Assembly (NCBI GenBank): GCA_010909165.1
Contig: VJWM01000011.1
Location: 310,001-374,000, forward strand
Length of the DNA stretch: 64,000 nt
Direction of reading: 5' to 3'
DNA from: Anthoceros angustus
Lineage: Eukaryota; Streptophyta; Anthocerotopsida; Anthocerotales; Anthocerotaceae
Numbering within the stretch: position 1 is the stretch's first letter; each line of letters begins with the position of its first letter. Positions 1 through 11,925 of the stretch are shown one piece after another. Position numbers and translations under genes: made by a program. The notes under the pieces were generated by a model that did no database searches, was not told where the DNA came from, and was given only the letters and a program-made list of their open reading frames with translations.

Positions 1-379
1 GGATGCTCAGGCTGGTGGCACTACTCTCATCACCTAAATAGACCTTCTCAGAAATTGCCGAAAGCACCAAACTGGTAAAGAAAGACTCATCCTTACAGAT
101 ATGAGCAGTAGCTCCTGAATCTAGACACCAGCAGTCAAGCTCACTCGTAGAAGTGTTCAAGCAAATAGTCAATATTTTAACTACCGGCTTGCTTGAAGTG
201 GATGCTGGTTCTATCGGTTGCTTATCTCCCATATGGTGTGAAGAGGAATGTGCAGCAGGCCGAGGAACTGCCCGTTGAGGCTCTCCTGCCTTCTTCTTGT
301 GACATTCGCGAGCCCAATGGCCAGGTAATCCGCACCAATAGCAATTACCTTGTCGTTTTGGGTGAGAGGACATGCACCA
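1..379 (-). mobile_element. Ty1/copia retrotransposon fragment (gag zinc knuckle and protease start)
   Basis: Read on the minus strand, an open frame runs to the window edge. It first gives a CCHC zinc knuckle (C-Y-W-C-G-L-P-G-H-W-A-R-E-C, about 308-343), then a Ser/Pro-rich linker, then the aspartic protease active-site context LDSGATAHIC (near 95-125). This order, with gag nucleocapsid followed directly by a DSGA-type protease, is typical of Ty1/copia polyproteins. The frame is closed upstream by a stop near 380, so only a piece of gag-pol lies in the window and the remainder continues leftwards. No LTR is visible. The identification is strong from the two motifs; the integrity of the element cannot be judged. 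Confidence 0.85.
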
Positions 380-417
380 TTAATAGTGCAGGATTAATCA
401 AGAACCTAAACCCTAAA

Positions 418-472
418 TCAAGGATGCAACCTGGACAACGCAATAATTGCGTTGTCCAGGTTTCATCCTTGA
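418..472. repeat. Near-perfect inverted repeat, 26-nt arms, 3-nt loop
   Basis: Arms 418-443 and 447-472 are reverse complements with one mismatch (C versus A at the tenth base), separated by TAA. It lies just upstream, in the element's own direction, of the copia fragment. It could be a fold-back remnant or a small hairpin RNA; nothing else identifies it. Confidence 0.8.
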
Positions 473-1323
473 CTTACCTCGATTTGGTGGTCAGCCCTGC
501 ATTGCGCTATAAACTCTGTTGTCGACTTTGAGCTTGTGTCCAGAAGTAAGGCGGCTTTGTTCCTCTTGAAACAAAGCCCCAATCATCTCTTCAAGCTTGT
601 TGTGGTACTACTTTCGCTGACGGCCAGCCGGGCCAGCACCAGTCCCGTGTCGTTGCAATATGAGGTCCGTTCCCAAGGGAATGACTTGTTCCGTTTGCGC
701 ACGTTTCCTTATATCTACTACCGATGCGTCTCAAGAATATGTAACACATGTAGCATTATTTTATTTTTAAAATTTACCTTAAAATAAATATCTTTCAGTA
801 TTATTTTATCTTTGAAGTTCATCTTAGAATAAATATCTATCGTATTATTTTCATCACTTCACTATGACATACCGATAGAAACAGTTAAAAACTTTTCCAA
901 GGTTTTCTAAGCCTTCTTAACTATATATTAATATTATATTGAAGATATAAAATAAACTTTTTTAAGGTTTTTCTCAAACCTTCTTAAAAATAAAGTATAA
1001 TTTATCCTCCTTTTGTCATGACAGTCAACTAATGAATTGAGACTATGATGTGATTCATCCGTGCATCATTTTTATCACGTGTCAATGAGGCCTAGCTAAT
1101 GGTCAAGGCTATGAACTATGAAACGCTGGGCTTTGGTCGTTTCTCGAAACTTGGATTTCACTTTGAAAATAAAAATCTGGACACCTCATTGATAATGTCC
1201 GTTACAAGCTACACAAACTCTCGAATCCCATGTAGGCTCCTGCGAAATAGGCCTTAACATTCTTCAAAGTGCCAATTAATCCTGCGAACACATTGCGTCA
1301 CAAATTTCAAATCACATAAAAAT
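473..1323. other. Gene-free stretch, AT-rich from 740 to 1060
   Basis: No frame here resembles a known protein. The segment at about 740-1010 is strongly AT-rich with loosely repeated TAAAATAAATATCT and TTTTAAGGTTTTTC words. The part next to 1324 should hold the 3' UTR of the sulfite-exporter gene. No terminator or polyadenylation signal could be assigned with confidence. Confidence 0.5.
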
Positions 1324-3866
1324 CTAGGAACCAATGCTTCCCATGCGTATGGCCGTGAAAGTGCAATAAAACATCATACCCAGGAAGATCGCACTCAAAC
1401 CGATGACCGTGCCTAAAGTGAAAGTGATGATAGAGGCTCTGCCAGTGATGGCAACCAGCTGCCTCATAATGTGGACGCCAACAGATGCTGCCACCAGAAT
1501 CCCCAGCCCAAAGTAGACAGCTATTTCATCACACCACGACGATCATCAGCTGGTGCTCGGCAGTTTAACATGTTTGCATGCTTCTGAACATGCCAATGGC
1601 AATTCTTACCGAAGTTTACAGGGAGCCGCCCGAGCAAGTAGTATTCCAGCACTGACATGGAAGAAGAGAACATTATCATGAAAGTGGAGGTAGCGGATGT
1701 GACCTGCAGAAATACAAGCAGTCATCACTATTTCGTATTGGTGGTAAGATCCGCACCATACTGGTACTGACAACATGATGGAACTAAAAATTATGACTTG
1801 GTGATGCCTGCTGTAGACACCTGCGGAGAAATTCCCAATTCCAGGAACATGGGTCCCAAGATCATGCCGCCTCCTATGCCAAGGAAGCCTCCGATTGTGC
1901 CAGCAAAACAGGAAATTAACGGGTACAGGATCAGTTTGTCAATGGTCCATGCCACTTCCGCTGCTTCAGAGGGTTCACTACGTGCAAGATCCTGCTTGCA
2001 CCATATCCTCCACGCACCAGTGGCTGATGCTAGCAACGAGACAGGGATCTGCATCATGCAAGAGTTGGTGACAAGACTGCACTTCTCCAACTGGAGCAAT
2101 AGGCAGCAATTGGGCAGTTTGTCCAACTTACCTGCGAAGCATTTAGAACCCAGTACAGCAAACCACACTTGGTGGCCCTCACTTCCTGCACCCGTTGGAT
2201 CAAACCTCAGGAATGGTTCTCCTTGTCCGAGTACAGTCCACACTGACAGAGGTTGATTTGATTCACGCAGGCAGCTGGGAAGTAGTAGGGGTCACCTTCA
2301 CAATTTGTATGATGGAGAAAGCTATCCATACCAACACCATCAGCCGTATCTCTGTCCACATAGTTGGCGGTTGTGCCACCTGACAAGGGCAAATCATCCA
2401 GAAATTCCAGAATCAATTTGGCGACCCATAAATCGAAACAATTGCGGCCTCGGCCTCGGCACTGCTTTGACTTGACGTGAAAAGTACTTTGGGCAGGAGG
2501 GCTTCACGACTGGATTCGGGTACAGCCTGGCTCCCAGTTCTGCTGCATACTTGAAGCCCTGAAGTTGTGTCAGAAAAATGCAACTGTCTGATTAGTACAC
2601 ATCAACCAAATTATACTGCACACTGTTGTACAGAGGCCAGTAGCTGTCCAAAGGGAATTAGACATCGAACCTGTCATTTTCTTCTCCGACGAAGCCTATG
2701 ATTTCAACAACAGCACACAGAACGGCATGAGAATTTCGTCACTAGCAGATGAACTCGATGAAGTTGTGTACAGCAAGTTGAGAGATTGTCAGGGTTTGCA
2801 CCTCTGTTTCTTTCTTCCACAATGCCAGCCCATTTTTGAAGCACTTGTAAGCCATGACTGCAGCAGAAACCAACCATGTTGCACAGGTCTCAGAACAAGC
2901 ACGCCAGGAATTGGTGAGATGTTACTGATCATTGCAAGGAATTACCGACATTGGGCACGTGCACGTGGTATGAGGCTTACAGAAGACAACAAGGATGAGA
3001 AGCACTGTGAGGACCCAGTCTGGAAACGTTGAATTGCACATAACACCCAGACTGATTCCCAGCATCAGCATAGGTTGCAGCAACAACGCCATCTCATAAT
3101 CGATCAGTGCCCGGTTGAGCTTGGGATGCCTCTGTCGCACATTGTGCAATGCAGTCGTGGTTGACCCCACGAACACCAAGGCTGCACAGATTACATAGAC
3201 CCCCCACAAATCCATGAGCTGCGAACGCTGCTGCAAGTCTTGGATCATGTTCATGGCAAGTATCCCTATGGCATTACTACATTCACGCCTGTGGATGACA
3301 GCACACGGTGCTTGCACTAGTTGTCATGCTTACATTTGGACAAAGCAGCTGCAGTTCTGGGATCAAAGCCAAGCAGAAGTGTGAACATCGGAATGAAAAT
3401 GCCACCGCCGCCCACACCCGATGCACAGGCCATGGCACTTCCTATCAGAATCAAAACTGTGCTCAAAATCAACTTCCAGCTGATTTCAAACGCCTGCCAA
3501 AAGCACCATTTTTGAGTCATCTCATTCCTGGGTCGTGACACCTTTAAGGTGCAACATTAAACAGCTTCCCAAATGCATGCCAACCACTGCATGCAGCTGA
3601 CTACTGTAATTAGACCATGAAGCTTTGGATGTGTCACAAAGACAAACCGGCCAGTCGTCGTTCTTCTGAAAAATCGAAAGAAGAGCGACAGGGGAATCGA
3701 AGGATCCGCCATTTCCATTTCCATTTCCATTTCCACTCCCATTTTCGTGGGCCCTCAAAGCCGTCACATCACTCGCGTCTGCAGACTTCACAGCCTCTCC
3801 GCCGCAACACGCTGCCAGCAACAGCAGCGACAGGACAGCGAGCACGATCGGGCACCGATCGCCCAT
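1324..3866 (-). CDS. TauE/SafE-family sulfite-exporter-type membrane protein
   Basis: This is a spliced minus-strand gene of a plant TauE/SafE protein, a polytopic membrane carrier family linked to sulfite or other anion export. Supported exons are 3648-3866 (ATG, signal-like hydrophobic start, GN repeat from an ATGGAA microsatellite), 3334-3493 (GVGGGGIFIPM, first family signature), 2981-3181 (RQRHPKLNRALIDYEMALL, LQPMLMLGIS), 2802-2857 (KNGLALWKKET), about 2132-2204 (CGLLYWVLN), 1821-2048 (GFLGIGGGMILGP, second signature), 1610-1703 (TSATSTFMIMFSSSMSV) and 1324-1520 (last helix, stop). Phases agree across these joints. The charged middle loop between 2802 and about 2204 could not be resolved: an in-frame TGA near 2206 needs an acceptor just after it or marks a lesion. 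Function is from the family; substrate unknown. Confidence 0.87.
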
Positions 3867-5182
3867 AGATGTCCAAATCGGAGACAAGGAAACTATTATC
3901 CCACACTGCTTGCGTATGCAGCAGAGCCCAACTCCAGGATGTTGCAGTACGCACGCGGGCTGGGAGACCCGGAGGTGAGGAGTTCCAATTGGAGCGGCAG
4001 CGTAGCCGTGGCGTACGAACAAGGCGAGGGAAGTGGCTGTCTCGAGTGTGATGTGCACGAAAGAGGGGGAGAAGGATGGGCTGAGGCGCATGCTCTGACA
4101 TATCCATGGAGCCCAAGTTGCTCCTCGATTTGGAAAATTGTCTGCTGTCCAGCCCTTGCGCCTCGGAAGCGGCAGCGTGACAGCGGGGCCCAACACCCAC
4201 GCTCCACTTGCCGTCTTGTGGGTGTGTGAAAGCAGGTATTTCCGGTTCAACTGCATTTCTACATCTCCTGCAACTGCGTGTTTCGCGAGCCCATGTCTTC
4301 CCCTTCACTTCCCTTCCCTTTCCTTCCTTGCCCTCCCCCGCTGATGATGCAAAGGGCTGCAGCGAATCTCGATCCCCACACGCAGCCGGCATGGAGGCAG
4401 AGTGCCGTGATTCCGCTTGGGGCTGCGCGCCGGTGTCCAGCATGGCATGGCATGTTGTGGCCGGAGAATTTGACCCGATCTGCTGCTTGCTATGACATGG
4501 ACGCTCTGGAGACTGTACGATCTGCATGTTTGTGTGCACCCGAGATCTGTTTTGGTAGTAGTCCTCCACCACATGTTGGATCCACACCCTGCTCTGACTG
4601 TTGGATGCGCATGTCACATGATTGACATGTGTCATGTCATGCTCATGGGGCAGCACATGAAGCCCGTCTTGGCCCAGCGCCACCCGTTGGGCACCTTAAT
4701 GTTTGTTGAACCGCGCAGATGCACCAAGCGGAAGGCTCTCGCGATCATGATCATGCATGGATGTGAGTGCGATGCCACCTCACCCTCGCCGGCTTCGACA
4801 CCTGAATGCAGTTTGGTGATCGCCATGGCCCCAGCCCGTAGTCGCTGGTCGCCAACCTGCGACGTGACGTGAGTAGGAGATGGCGCCATGCCCATGCAGG
4901 CCCAGGCCCCCGTCGGCAAGTCGGTCTCCAACATGCGAAATGAGGAATAAAGGCGATGGCCCTGATGCCCCGCCGCCATACCTATATGTAGCCTACGTAC
5001 CTAAAGAAAATATCTCCAGGCGGGATCAACCAACGGGGGGTAGCAAATGGATCACCATATTTCTACCGTCCTGGGGTTGGGGTGGACACTGGACAACTCT
5101 TCGATGGGATGTTACCTTGTATTTCCAAACCCTGAATGACAACCAAGTCCGAAACGACTCCCTTTTGTGGGGACTAGACGCC
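3867..5182. other. Upstream region of the sulfite-exporter gene, otherwise no gene seen
   Basis: The first few hundred bases should be the promoter and 5' UTR of the minus-strand gene. Several overlapping open frames exist on both strands, but none resembles a known protein and all look like chance frames in a GC-balanced region. Confidence 0.5.
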
Positions 5183-5262
5183 TTGGCTCTTGGCCCTTTA
5201 GTGGTTCCCCCTCGGTTTGGGTATTGGCTCTTGGCCCTTTAGTAGTTCCCCTTGGTTTGGGG
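5183..5262. repeat. Two-copy direct repeat, about 39 bp
   Basis: The segment TTGGCTCTTGGCCCTTTAGT plus a CCCC/GGTTTGGG tail occurs at 5183-5221 and again at 5224-5262 with a few substitutions. It probably arose by slippage; no function is apparent. Confidence 0.8.
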
Positions 5263-5661
5263 TAGATGGGTTTTTCCATCTCTCTTTATTAATAAAGTTT
5301 TTAATTTATTCATAATTTGAATGTGATATATTGATAGATTATTTTTAAGGAATTTTTTTCTTTATATAGCTAATATAAAAACTTTACTCATTATATTCCG
5401 TCCAAATCCCAAGAATTTTTTAAAGAAACTCATTAATTTCCCGCCTCCCCTCCCCTCACCCTCAAGTAGTGTTTACATTGAGTTTGAAGCCTCCTCCGTC
5501 CGTCGCCCCAATACCACACCACCCTAATAATAGGGTGGTCCATTGGCAACATCTGCAGATGGAAGTTTCCGTCTGCGGTTGTTGCCGACGAACTATTTAC
5601 GCATTAGAAAGTACTTTTCACCTTATCATAACTACATAGTGGGTCGGTGTTCCAGGCATGG
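5263..5661. other. Non-coding, AT-rich
   Basis: This stretch is AT-rich to about 5420, then pyrimidine-rich. A short perfect stem (CCACCCT / AGGGTGG) lies near 5519-5538. No gene is visible. Confidence 0.5.
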
Positions 5662-5747
5662 GAACACCGGCCCGTCTCCTACGTTGAAGTCTTTTTGTGA
5701 ACACCGGCACGTCTCCTACGTTGAAGTCTTTTCACGAACACCGGCCC
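5662..5747. repeat. Tandem repeat, 37-bp unit, 2.3 copies
   Basis: Units start with GAACACCGGC at 5662, 5699 and 5736. The first two continue with CGTCTCCTACGTTGAAGTC, and the third breaks off after GAACACCGGCCC. Copies differ at a few bases. Confidence 0.85.
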
Positions 5748-6960
5748 ATGATGCCAAGTTCCGATCAACAAGTATCTTGGGCAGCCCGGGTCAAGTCCAC
5801 CATGGATTGGCCACAACGATTTATCTACATGTGGCCTCACGTGCTCACACTGATACCCTCGTCCGTCGCCCGCTATATGCGGGCTTGCCAATGGATGGAG
5901 GGCGAATTCAATGTAAACACCACTTCACCCTCACCCTCACCCTCACTCCTACCTCACCCCACCCCCACGAAACGAAAGCCATACTACATGGAAACTATTC
6001 CCATGTTCTAGTTTTTTGTGCATTGGAGAAGCCTTTTCTTGGATAGTGTTAATTTTTATGACCAATATCTTTCATAATATTTTTTGTCCCGTGGAAAAAA
6101 TATGGCATATAGGACCTCTAGAAAAGGCCTTGCCAAGGTACTAAATACCTGGACCATCACATCAGTGTCTACATAGTAATAGCTCCCGTTTCCACAAACA
6201 TAAGGCTAAGACTAAATGAACACAAGCTTAAGACTGAACAAACATAAGCTTAAGACTGAACAAACATAAGACTAAGGAGATCTTCAGCTTCATAATTTAA
6301 CCTTAGTTGCAGCACAATTCGAACTTAGTTCAATGTCTAGTTGGCCATGTGGCCAACTGATGAACTGTACCAACCGGCTGGCATGCCTTCCAGTTTGCTG
6401 AAGTGGTAGGGTATAGTTTAGTTCAAGCTAAACTGATCATCGAACTGTACTATTTACAAATCCTCCATAATTCACTGACAACTAAGGTTAAATAAAATTT
6501 TTTTACCTTCTATCACTTACTCCATGTTACTTTAGATTATTTTCATCTTACTCCATGCTATTTTCTTCTTCCCGCCTGTCGGGTTAGCCCATTTCCAAAC
6601 TTTCGGCTATGGTCTCATAATGCTTGTATCATGCTTGAGATCGTGGTCAAGAAGGGAGTCTAGTTCAATAAGTACTAACCTCATGGACGCATGAAGAATT
6701 AATGGCTTTATGCGAATGTAAGCCTTAAAAGGCAGAGGCATTGATCAATGCCTTTGAGCAAACTCATGAGTTTGCTCATCAACAAAGTCAAATCCATCGG
6801 CAATCAAAAGCAAAAGTGGCTTGTGTGGCGAAAATGGCTGCTTCTATCTCACTAATGCAAAGGGTAATGCTGTCATCTAGGTCCATCACCATCTCTCTAT
6901 CTTTGGCGTTTGACAATTGAAGCCGTCTTTACTAGCTAGTTCAAAGAACTACAACCCAAT
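5748..6960. other. Non-coding, small simple repeats
   Basis: A CACCCT microsatellite lies at about 5925-5965. Around 6195-6280 the words AAGACTGAACAAACATAAGCT are repeated three times, and diverged relatives recur near 7365-7420. This hints at one old dispersed repeat, but no coding domain was recognised. Confidence 0.5.
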
Positions 6961-7080
6961 CATAATGACACCCAAGTTGCAGACACTCGCTCACCAAAGC
7001 GAAGCTAAGCCCAAAACAGACATAATGACACTGAAGTCGTAGACACTCGCCCACCAAGCCTAAGACACCTAAGTCATAGA
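6961..7080. repeat. Tandem repeat, 60-bp unit, two copies
   Basis: CATAATGACAC followed by AGACACTCGC and CACCAAGC occurs at 6961-7020 and again at 7021-7080, the second copy diverging at its end. Confidence 0.7.
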
Positions 7081-8711
7081 CACTAAGCCCAAGCTAAGCT
7101 ACGCTTAAAAGTGACATTTTGGGTAGGGAAACACCCAAGGAACATGGCCAATTAAATAGTGTCGGGTGAACCGAAATTCAAATGATGTAATGAAAATTAA
7201 TAGTACCATTCATTTCACGGTTGCCTGTCCGAAGGTGTTTATAATTTGATTTATACGATTCGCAATTTATAACTGCTCAGTTCTTGATGAACAGAGCCAT
7301 TTTTACTATGTGGCATTTGTTATTTTTTATAGTTCGGCCAAACTACAAATCCGTATGGATCCTAAGACTTAACAAACATAAACCTTAGATTGGACAAAAA
7401 CATACTTAAGATTGAATAACATAATTGAAAACTACTCACTTAATTCAAATCTACAGCAGAATCTGTTTCAAAGTGTAAATCAATAATTATTGTACAGTAC
7501 AGCTCCTCGCCTCTTCGGATACGAAATCTCCTCGTGCAGTAGAAAGCACATCTCTTTTGAACACCTCTCCGACAAATGATGCTGGTGATTAGGATGTGCA
7601 TGGATAAGCAACTCTTTTAAATCAATGATCATCTAAGTTATTTCCTTCACGATAATTTGATGGAAATAATTCCAACATCTCTACTTAAAGCTATTAATAG
7701 AAGTAATAAGAGCAGTCTTGGTTGGTGGAAAAATTCCATGGAGTAAAGTCACGATAGAGAGAGGTTGTTCTAAATGTCTTCATCCTAAGATACATCTTCT
7801 AGTCAAAATCTCAGGCTTAAAAAAGTGTCATCAACCTGTGAAAGAGGAGATCACAATCAACGTAACTTTTAACACTTTGAACAAAATTAAAGACCAAGAA
7901 AAAAGCAAACAAATCAGGAATAAGCAGTTATCCAAACTTACATATCCGGAGGAGTCTCTTCTTGGTGTTTAAATTTTGCACTTAACGAAAGAAATAAATG
8001 CAAATCTTATTTTAAAACCTCACAAGAGCTTCGAACTCTCGCAAGGGTGTAACCCACTTGGGAACTCCAGTTGCTTTATAAAGCAAATCACCCTTTGTCT
8101 AGCTTAGCCATCTTGGCGTGTAAAGGGGATTGAACTCCCGCCCATGACCTTATTGATGACATCTTCAAGCAAGTCGAGGTAGAATCCAGAACCTAGGAAA
8201 CCTTAAGGCTCTCACCCTGACCTCCAGCCCTTATAAAAAATCATTATTATCGCTATCATTAGAGGTTTTAAGATTTTCAATAGCAAAGGTGGATATTTAG
8301 TGAGGTGGATGGATGACTCATTTTTTTAAAAGCTTTCTTTCAATACTTTGATTCTTGCTTGTTGCAGCTTTGAGCGAGATTCCTCACGCAAATGGGCTAG
8401 ATTTATTGCATCCAATTTGATGAGTGTTATCCTTGGTAAGGTGTAGGGTGGTGGTTTCCATTGAGGTCCTTCTTTTTTAGCTCGATGGTGCTTAGGGGAT
8501 GTGCAATATTGATGGTCTTGTAGACTAGGCGCCCGAGCTAAATTGTACATCACCACGTAAGCGATATGAAACTCTACACCGCCATCACGCAAGCTAGGAG
8601 GCGAACGTCTAGGGGCCTAGCCTTAGAATGACAGTTTGTGATGCATCAACCTCGTGAATCTATGCTCTTGTACTTACTTAGCGGTTTCAGCTTTCAAGAT
8701 TAGTGGCAAGT
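7081..8711. other. No recognisable gene
   Basis: Frames of 80-90 codons exist (7718-7972 plus, 8326-8592 minus), but neither shows a domain, a good start context or a splice pattern, and both sit in low-complexity or AT-rich DNA. The stretch 8000-8230 has TTCGAACTC and TTGAACTC words that look a little like pol III B boxes, but no tRNA fold. Confidence 0.45.
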
Positions 8712-8769
8712 GCGCGGCTCACAAGTCAGTGGATTCTCGCCTGCCAATATTTTGACTTGTGAGCCGTGC
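8712..8769. repeat. Inverted repeat, 17-nt arms
   Basis: Arms 8712-8728 and 8753-8769 pair with one mismatch (GCGCGGCTCACAAGTCA versus the complement of TGACTTGTGAGCCGTGC), with a 24-nt spacer. No function is assigned. Confidence 0.75.
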
Positions 8770-9059
8770 AAAGTTATTTAACTAATCAAGTATTCTTTCT
8801 TAAGACAAAGTAATCTAAGACAGGTTTTTGAAACCTTGGACAGAGTGGTGACTAAACTTTCAAGTACTATCACTTTCTTTCCTCCATAACTTCCAAGTTC
8901 TTAGACATAAAACTTAACATATTTATAGCATCGGCTGACGTGTCTTGAGCATTCTTCTTCTTTTTGGCATTAATAGGGAAGGCCAAGGATTGGGCAAGTC
9001 CTTGGCCATGTCTTCATTACTCACACTGCTCATTGAAGAATTGTTCTTATCAGACCGCA

Positions 9060-9145
9060 AGAAGGCGATGCGAGAGGTCATCGTGAGAAAGCGACACATG
9101 AGGTCATCGTGAGAAGACAATGCGAGAGGTCATCGTGAGAAGGCG
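9060..9145. repeat. Tandem repeat, about 28-bp unit, three copies
   Basis: The core GAGGTCATCGTGAGAA occurs three times in a row with variable joining bases. Confidence 0.8.
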
Positions 9146-9995
9146 GGAGCCCTAAATCATTATTCATGATTATTAATTATGATACTAGGATCACGCGAAT
9201 ATGATAGAACCGGGACAAGCCTCTTGGACTATCCTGATGGCTAATTTTGGAACACTGCGAACTCACCGCGGGCACAGTTCCATATGTGAGCTCGGATGAG
9301 CCTTTCACATCAAAGACGACAAGCGAACTGCGAACGGCGTAATGCTTTGGCAGATTACAAAAATAGTATAACTACGGGCATAGCCGGCCTCACAGCGCCG
9401 TAAGCACCGAACGGCACAGTGCGAAGCGCACTGCGTGGCTTTATGACCCTCCGTGATAAGCGGGCCGGGTCGGCATGATAAGCGGGCCCGGTCCCGGTGG
9501 CCTAACCTAATGACGATGATATATAATCTCACTGGCTTAGCCATACGGCTATATAAGCATGTGGATAGGGTGTGGTCTAGCTTTTGGCCGTGTTCCTTGT
9601 GCAGGGTGTGCTCTAGCTTGTGGGCGTGTTTTTTTGCAGATGGTCACTCGCCATGATGGAGTGTGTTCTTTTTGAGTTGTGTTCTTTCATGACATAAGTC
9701 TCCTCATGATAGAGTGTCGGTTAATGTCTTTTTGGTGTTGAGTTTTAAGGATTATTTTTTCTTATTTTTAGCCTGATTTTTTATTAATATCATTATGAGT
9801 ACATTTGCATATTTATGTCTTCAATTATTACTACAAGCTCATGATTCTATTCCTCCTACTCATGATGAGGATGATAATTTGATGTTATACTCCATGTTTA
9901 TAGCTGTAATGGTCACATTGCTTGCGGCTGGAAGTGAAGAGGAGATCATTCGGAAGCGAAGGAGAGTATGGTGGAAATTTCCTTGTCAAATCACT
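9146..9995. other. No recognisable gene; left flank of the Harbinger relic
   Basis: GC-rich words such as GATAAGCGGGCC recur near 9455-9490. A plus-strand frame from 9795 to 10121 has no recognised domain and runs into the antisense Myb/SANT relic. Terminal inverted repeats or a TTA duplication for the neighbouring element were not found by eye. Confidence 0.4.
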
Positions 9996-10299
9996 CTATG
10001 GCGGGATGTACACATTCTTGCAGGAGCTACTCACATCTTTAGAGATTTGTGTCCAATGTCTAGTTGCCAGGTTGCCGCGCTTGAGGTGGACCACTTGCAT
10101 CTCGATATATGCCTCGATTAGTCGCAGTTGCTTCTTCAGTCCAAGTGATGACCTCCGAACGTTTTCCTGCGGCGTCTGCATATTCCCTAGCACTCCCCGG
10201 CAGCACATCATCATCCGAATCTTGCTCCATATTTTCTGTACCGGCCAGAAGCGACTCATGAGTACTTGTATTGGTGAAGATATGCATGGCTTCCTCCAT
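9996..10299 (-). pseudogene. Decayed Myb/SANT-like DNA-binding ORF of a PIF/Harbinger element
   Basis: On the minus strand the frame from the ATG at 10299 ends its recognisable part in KRSEVITWTEE. The homologous continuation is in another frame: LIEAYIEMQV, then LKRGNLATRHWTQISKDV down to about 10020. Together they match the Myb/SANT-like domain that is the second protein of PIF/Harbinger transposons (W-T-E, L-I-E-A, RGNL, HW). A one-base shift near 10130-10140 separates the halves. It lies head-to-head with the transposase relic starting near 10286, a normal arrangement for Harbinger elements. The family assignment is my inference from motif spacing. Confidence 0.65.
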
Positions 10300-11407
10300 T
10301 GTTCAGAGAGGTCATGCAGCACAAGGCAAGGCAAGGCCTTGTCCGCAGCACCCACAGCACAGGGCTTGGCAAATTGAAGGGGATGAGGTACGGGATGCTC
10401 AATGGCGTTTTGCTTACAGGATGTCGTACCCTAACTTCATGGCTTTAGTTGACCTTTTCAAGCCATACATTGTGCGTGCTGGGTTTAGAGAACCTCTGGG
10501 GTTGCACCATGCTATTGCCATAGTTTTGCATCGGCTTGCTACAGGCCTTCCTCCTCATATTGTTGCTGACATGTATGGAGTTGGTGCATCTACCGTGGTT
10601 CAATATACCTTGTTAGTTCTGGAGGTTTTAAGCAATCCGAAGTTGTTTTCCAAATTTATTTCTTGGCCTTCGCCAATGGATATCTCGGCAAGATTTATGG
10701 AACTCACAGGTTTACCCAATATGGTTGGAGCTGTTGATGGGTCACATATTAAACTAGCTGCACAACCAAATAAACAGGACAATCCTGTGGCTTATTGGTG
10801 TCGCCATGATATTCATTCTGTTGTTCTGCAAGGAATCTGTGATGCTAACAAGTTATTCCTAAATGTTTCTTGCACACATCCTGGTGGAGTACATGATGCA
10901 ACTATTTTGAGAGAGAGCAGTATATGGCAAAGGATGGTTCAGGGTCAAATTTTAACAGAGCCATCCTTGGAGGTTTCTGGGACAACAATCACTCCTTATA
11001 TTGTGGGGGCGGTATGCCCTTTGATGCCTTTTTGATTAAAGCATTTCATGCAAGGAGGTGACAATGAGAAAGCCAAGTTCAACAAGAGCATGCGTCGGGG
11101 GCGTGTGAAAATAGAGAAAGCATTTGCTCTATTGAAGAACAAATGGCGCATACTAAAGAACTTAAATGTGAGGTTGAAATATGCACCTCAAGTTGTCATA
11201 GCTTGTTGTGCACTTCATAATTATTGCATTATGATTGGAGAGGCCCAACCTAGTGATGTTGAGGACGACCCGTTTCCTTTACATGGCCTCCGCAATAGGA
11301 ATATGTGGGATGATATATCTGTTAGGCAGATGCATAGTGAGGCAAAAATAAGGAGGGAAGCCTTATTTCAAGGCTGGAAAAATTCCCGGCATGGGGAAGC
11401 CGCATAA
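10286..11407 (+). pseudogene. PIF/Harbinger DDE transposase (HARBI1-like), frameshifted
   Basis: The first part (to 11035) carries the DDE_Tnp_4 core: YRMSYPNFMALVDLF, then GAVDGSHIKL with the first catalytic Asp (about 10732-10760) and HPGGVHDATIL with the second (about 10877-10910). The frame then stops at 11035 just after TPYIVG, exactly where the family normally continues with a D-x-A-Y-P segment. The rest resumes in another frame at 11048: KAKFNKSMRRGRVKIEKAFALL holds the third acidic residue (Glu, about 11115), followed by a conserved C-terminus to 11407. At least two small indels separate the halves, so it is probably inactive. An intron here is unlikely because no splice sites fit. 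Confidence 0.85.
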
Positions 11408-11925
11408 TTTTGAGGAGTACAGTGTGTGTAACAGAAAACAAATCTACACAACAAAAACATAGAATCGTTTAGCTACTACCGCTCGTCCACATTCGATGCC
11501 TTTTCTTTGGAGCCTTTCCTAAAACCACAGCTATGTGTAGTTGGTTCTCCACGCATCATTGTTTCTTCATATCATGCTCTAATAGAAGTGTTTGCATCTT
11601 CATAGAGTTTTCCATTTTGGCCTCAATTCTTGACGAGCAAAAGCGCTAACCCAACGATGTCCTTGCCCAATCCGGTAGAAGACCTCCGCTTCACTTTTCT
11701 CGTTGTATACCCTCTTGAGCTTCTTGGTCACTATCGGCGCCAAGTTGAGGATGCAGTGGGGTATGGCCCCATGGCCATGTGCTCCTGCACTATTCAACGT
11801 AAGAAAAGAAGACCACACACAAGACTGCACGAGGTTAGCAATCTCCACTTACAACAAAGGCCTACCCAACCACACAAGAAGGACTCATCTCAGTTTGGCA
11901 GACACACATCAAAGAGACCAAGTTG
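11408..11925. other. Right flank of the Harbinger relic, no gene seen
   Basis: Overlapping short frames on both strands show no known domain. No terminal repeat matching the left side was found. Confidence 0.4.

Noticed and set aside
400-420. Interstitial telomere repeat
   Set aside because: Only one CCCTAAA with a partial neighbour is present, which is expected by chance.
3522-4256. A 244-residue minus-strand protein starting near 4256
   Set aside because: Only the part from 3866 to 3648 is homologous to the sulfite exporter. The upstream extension has no similarity and the downstream part reads through an intron.
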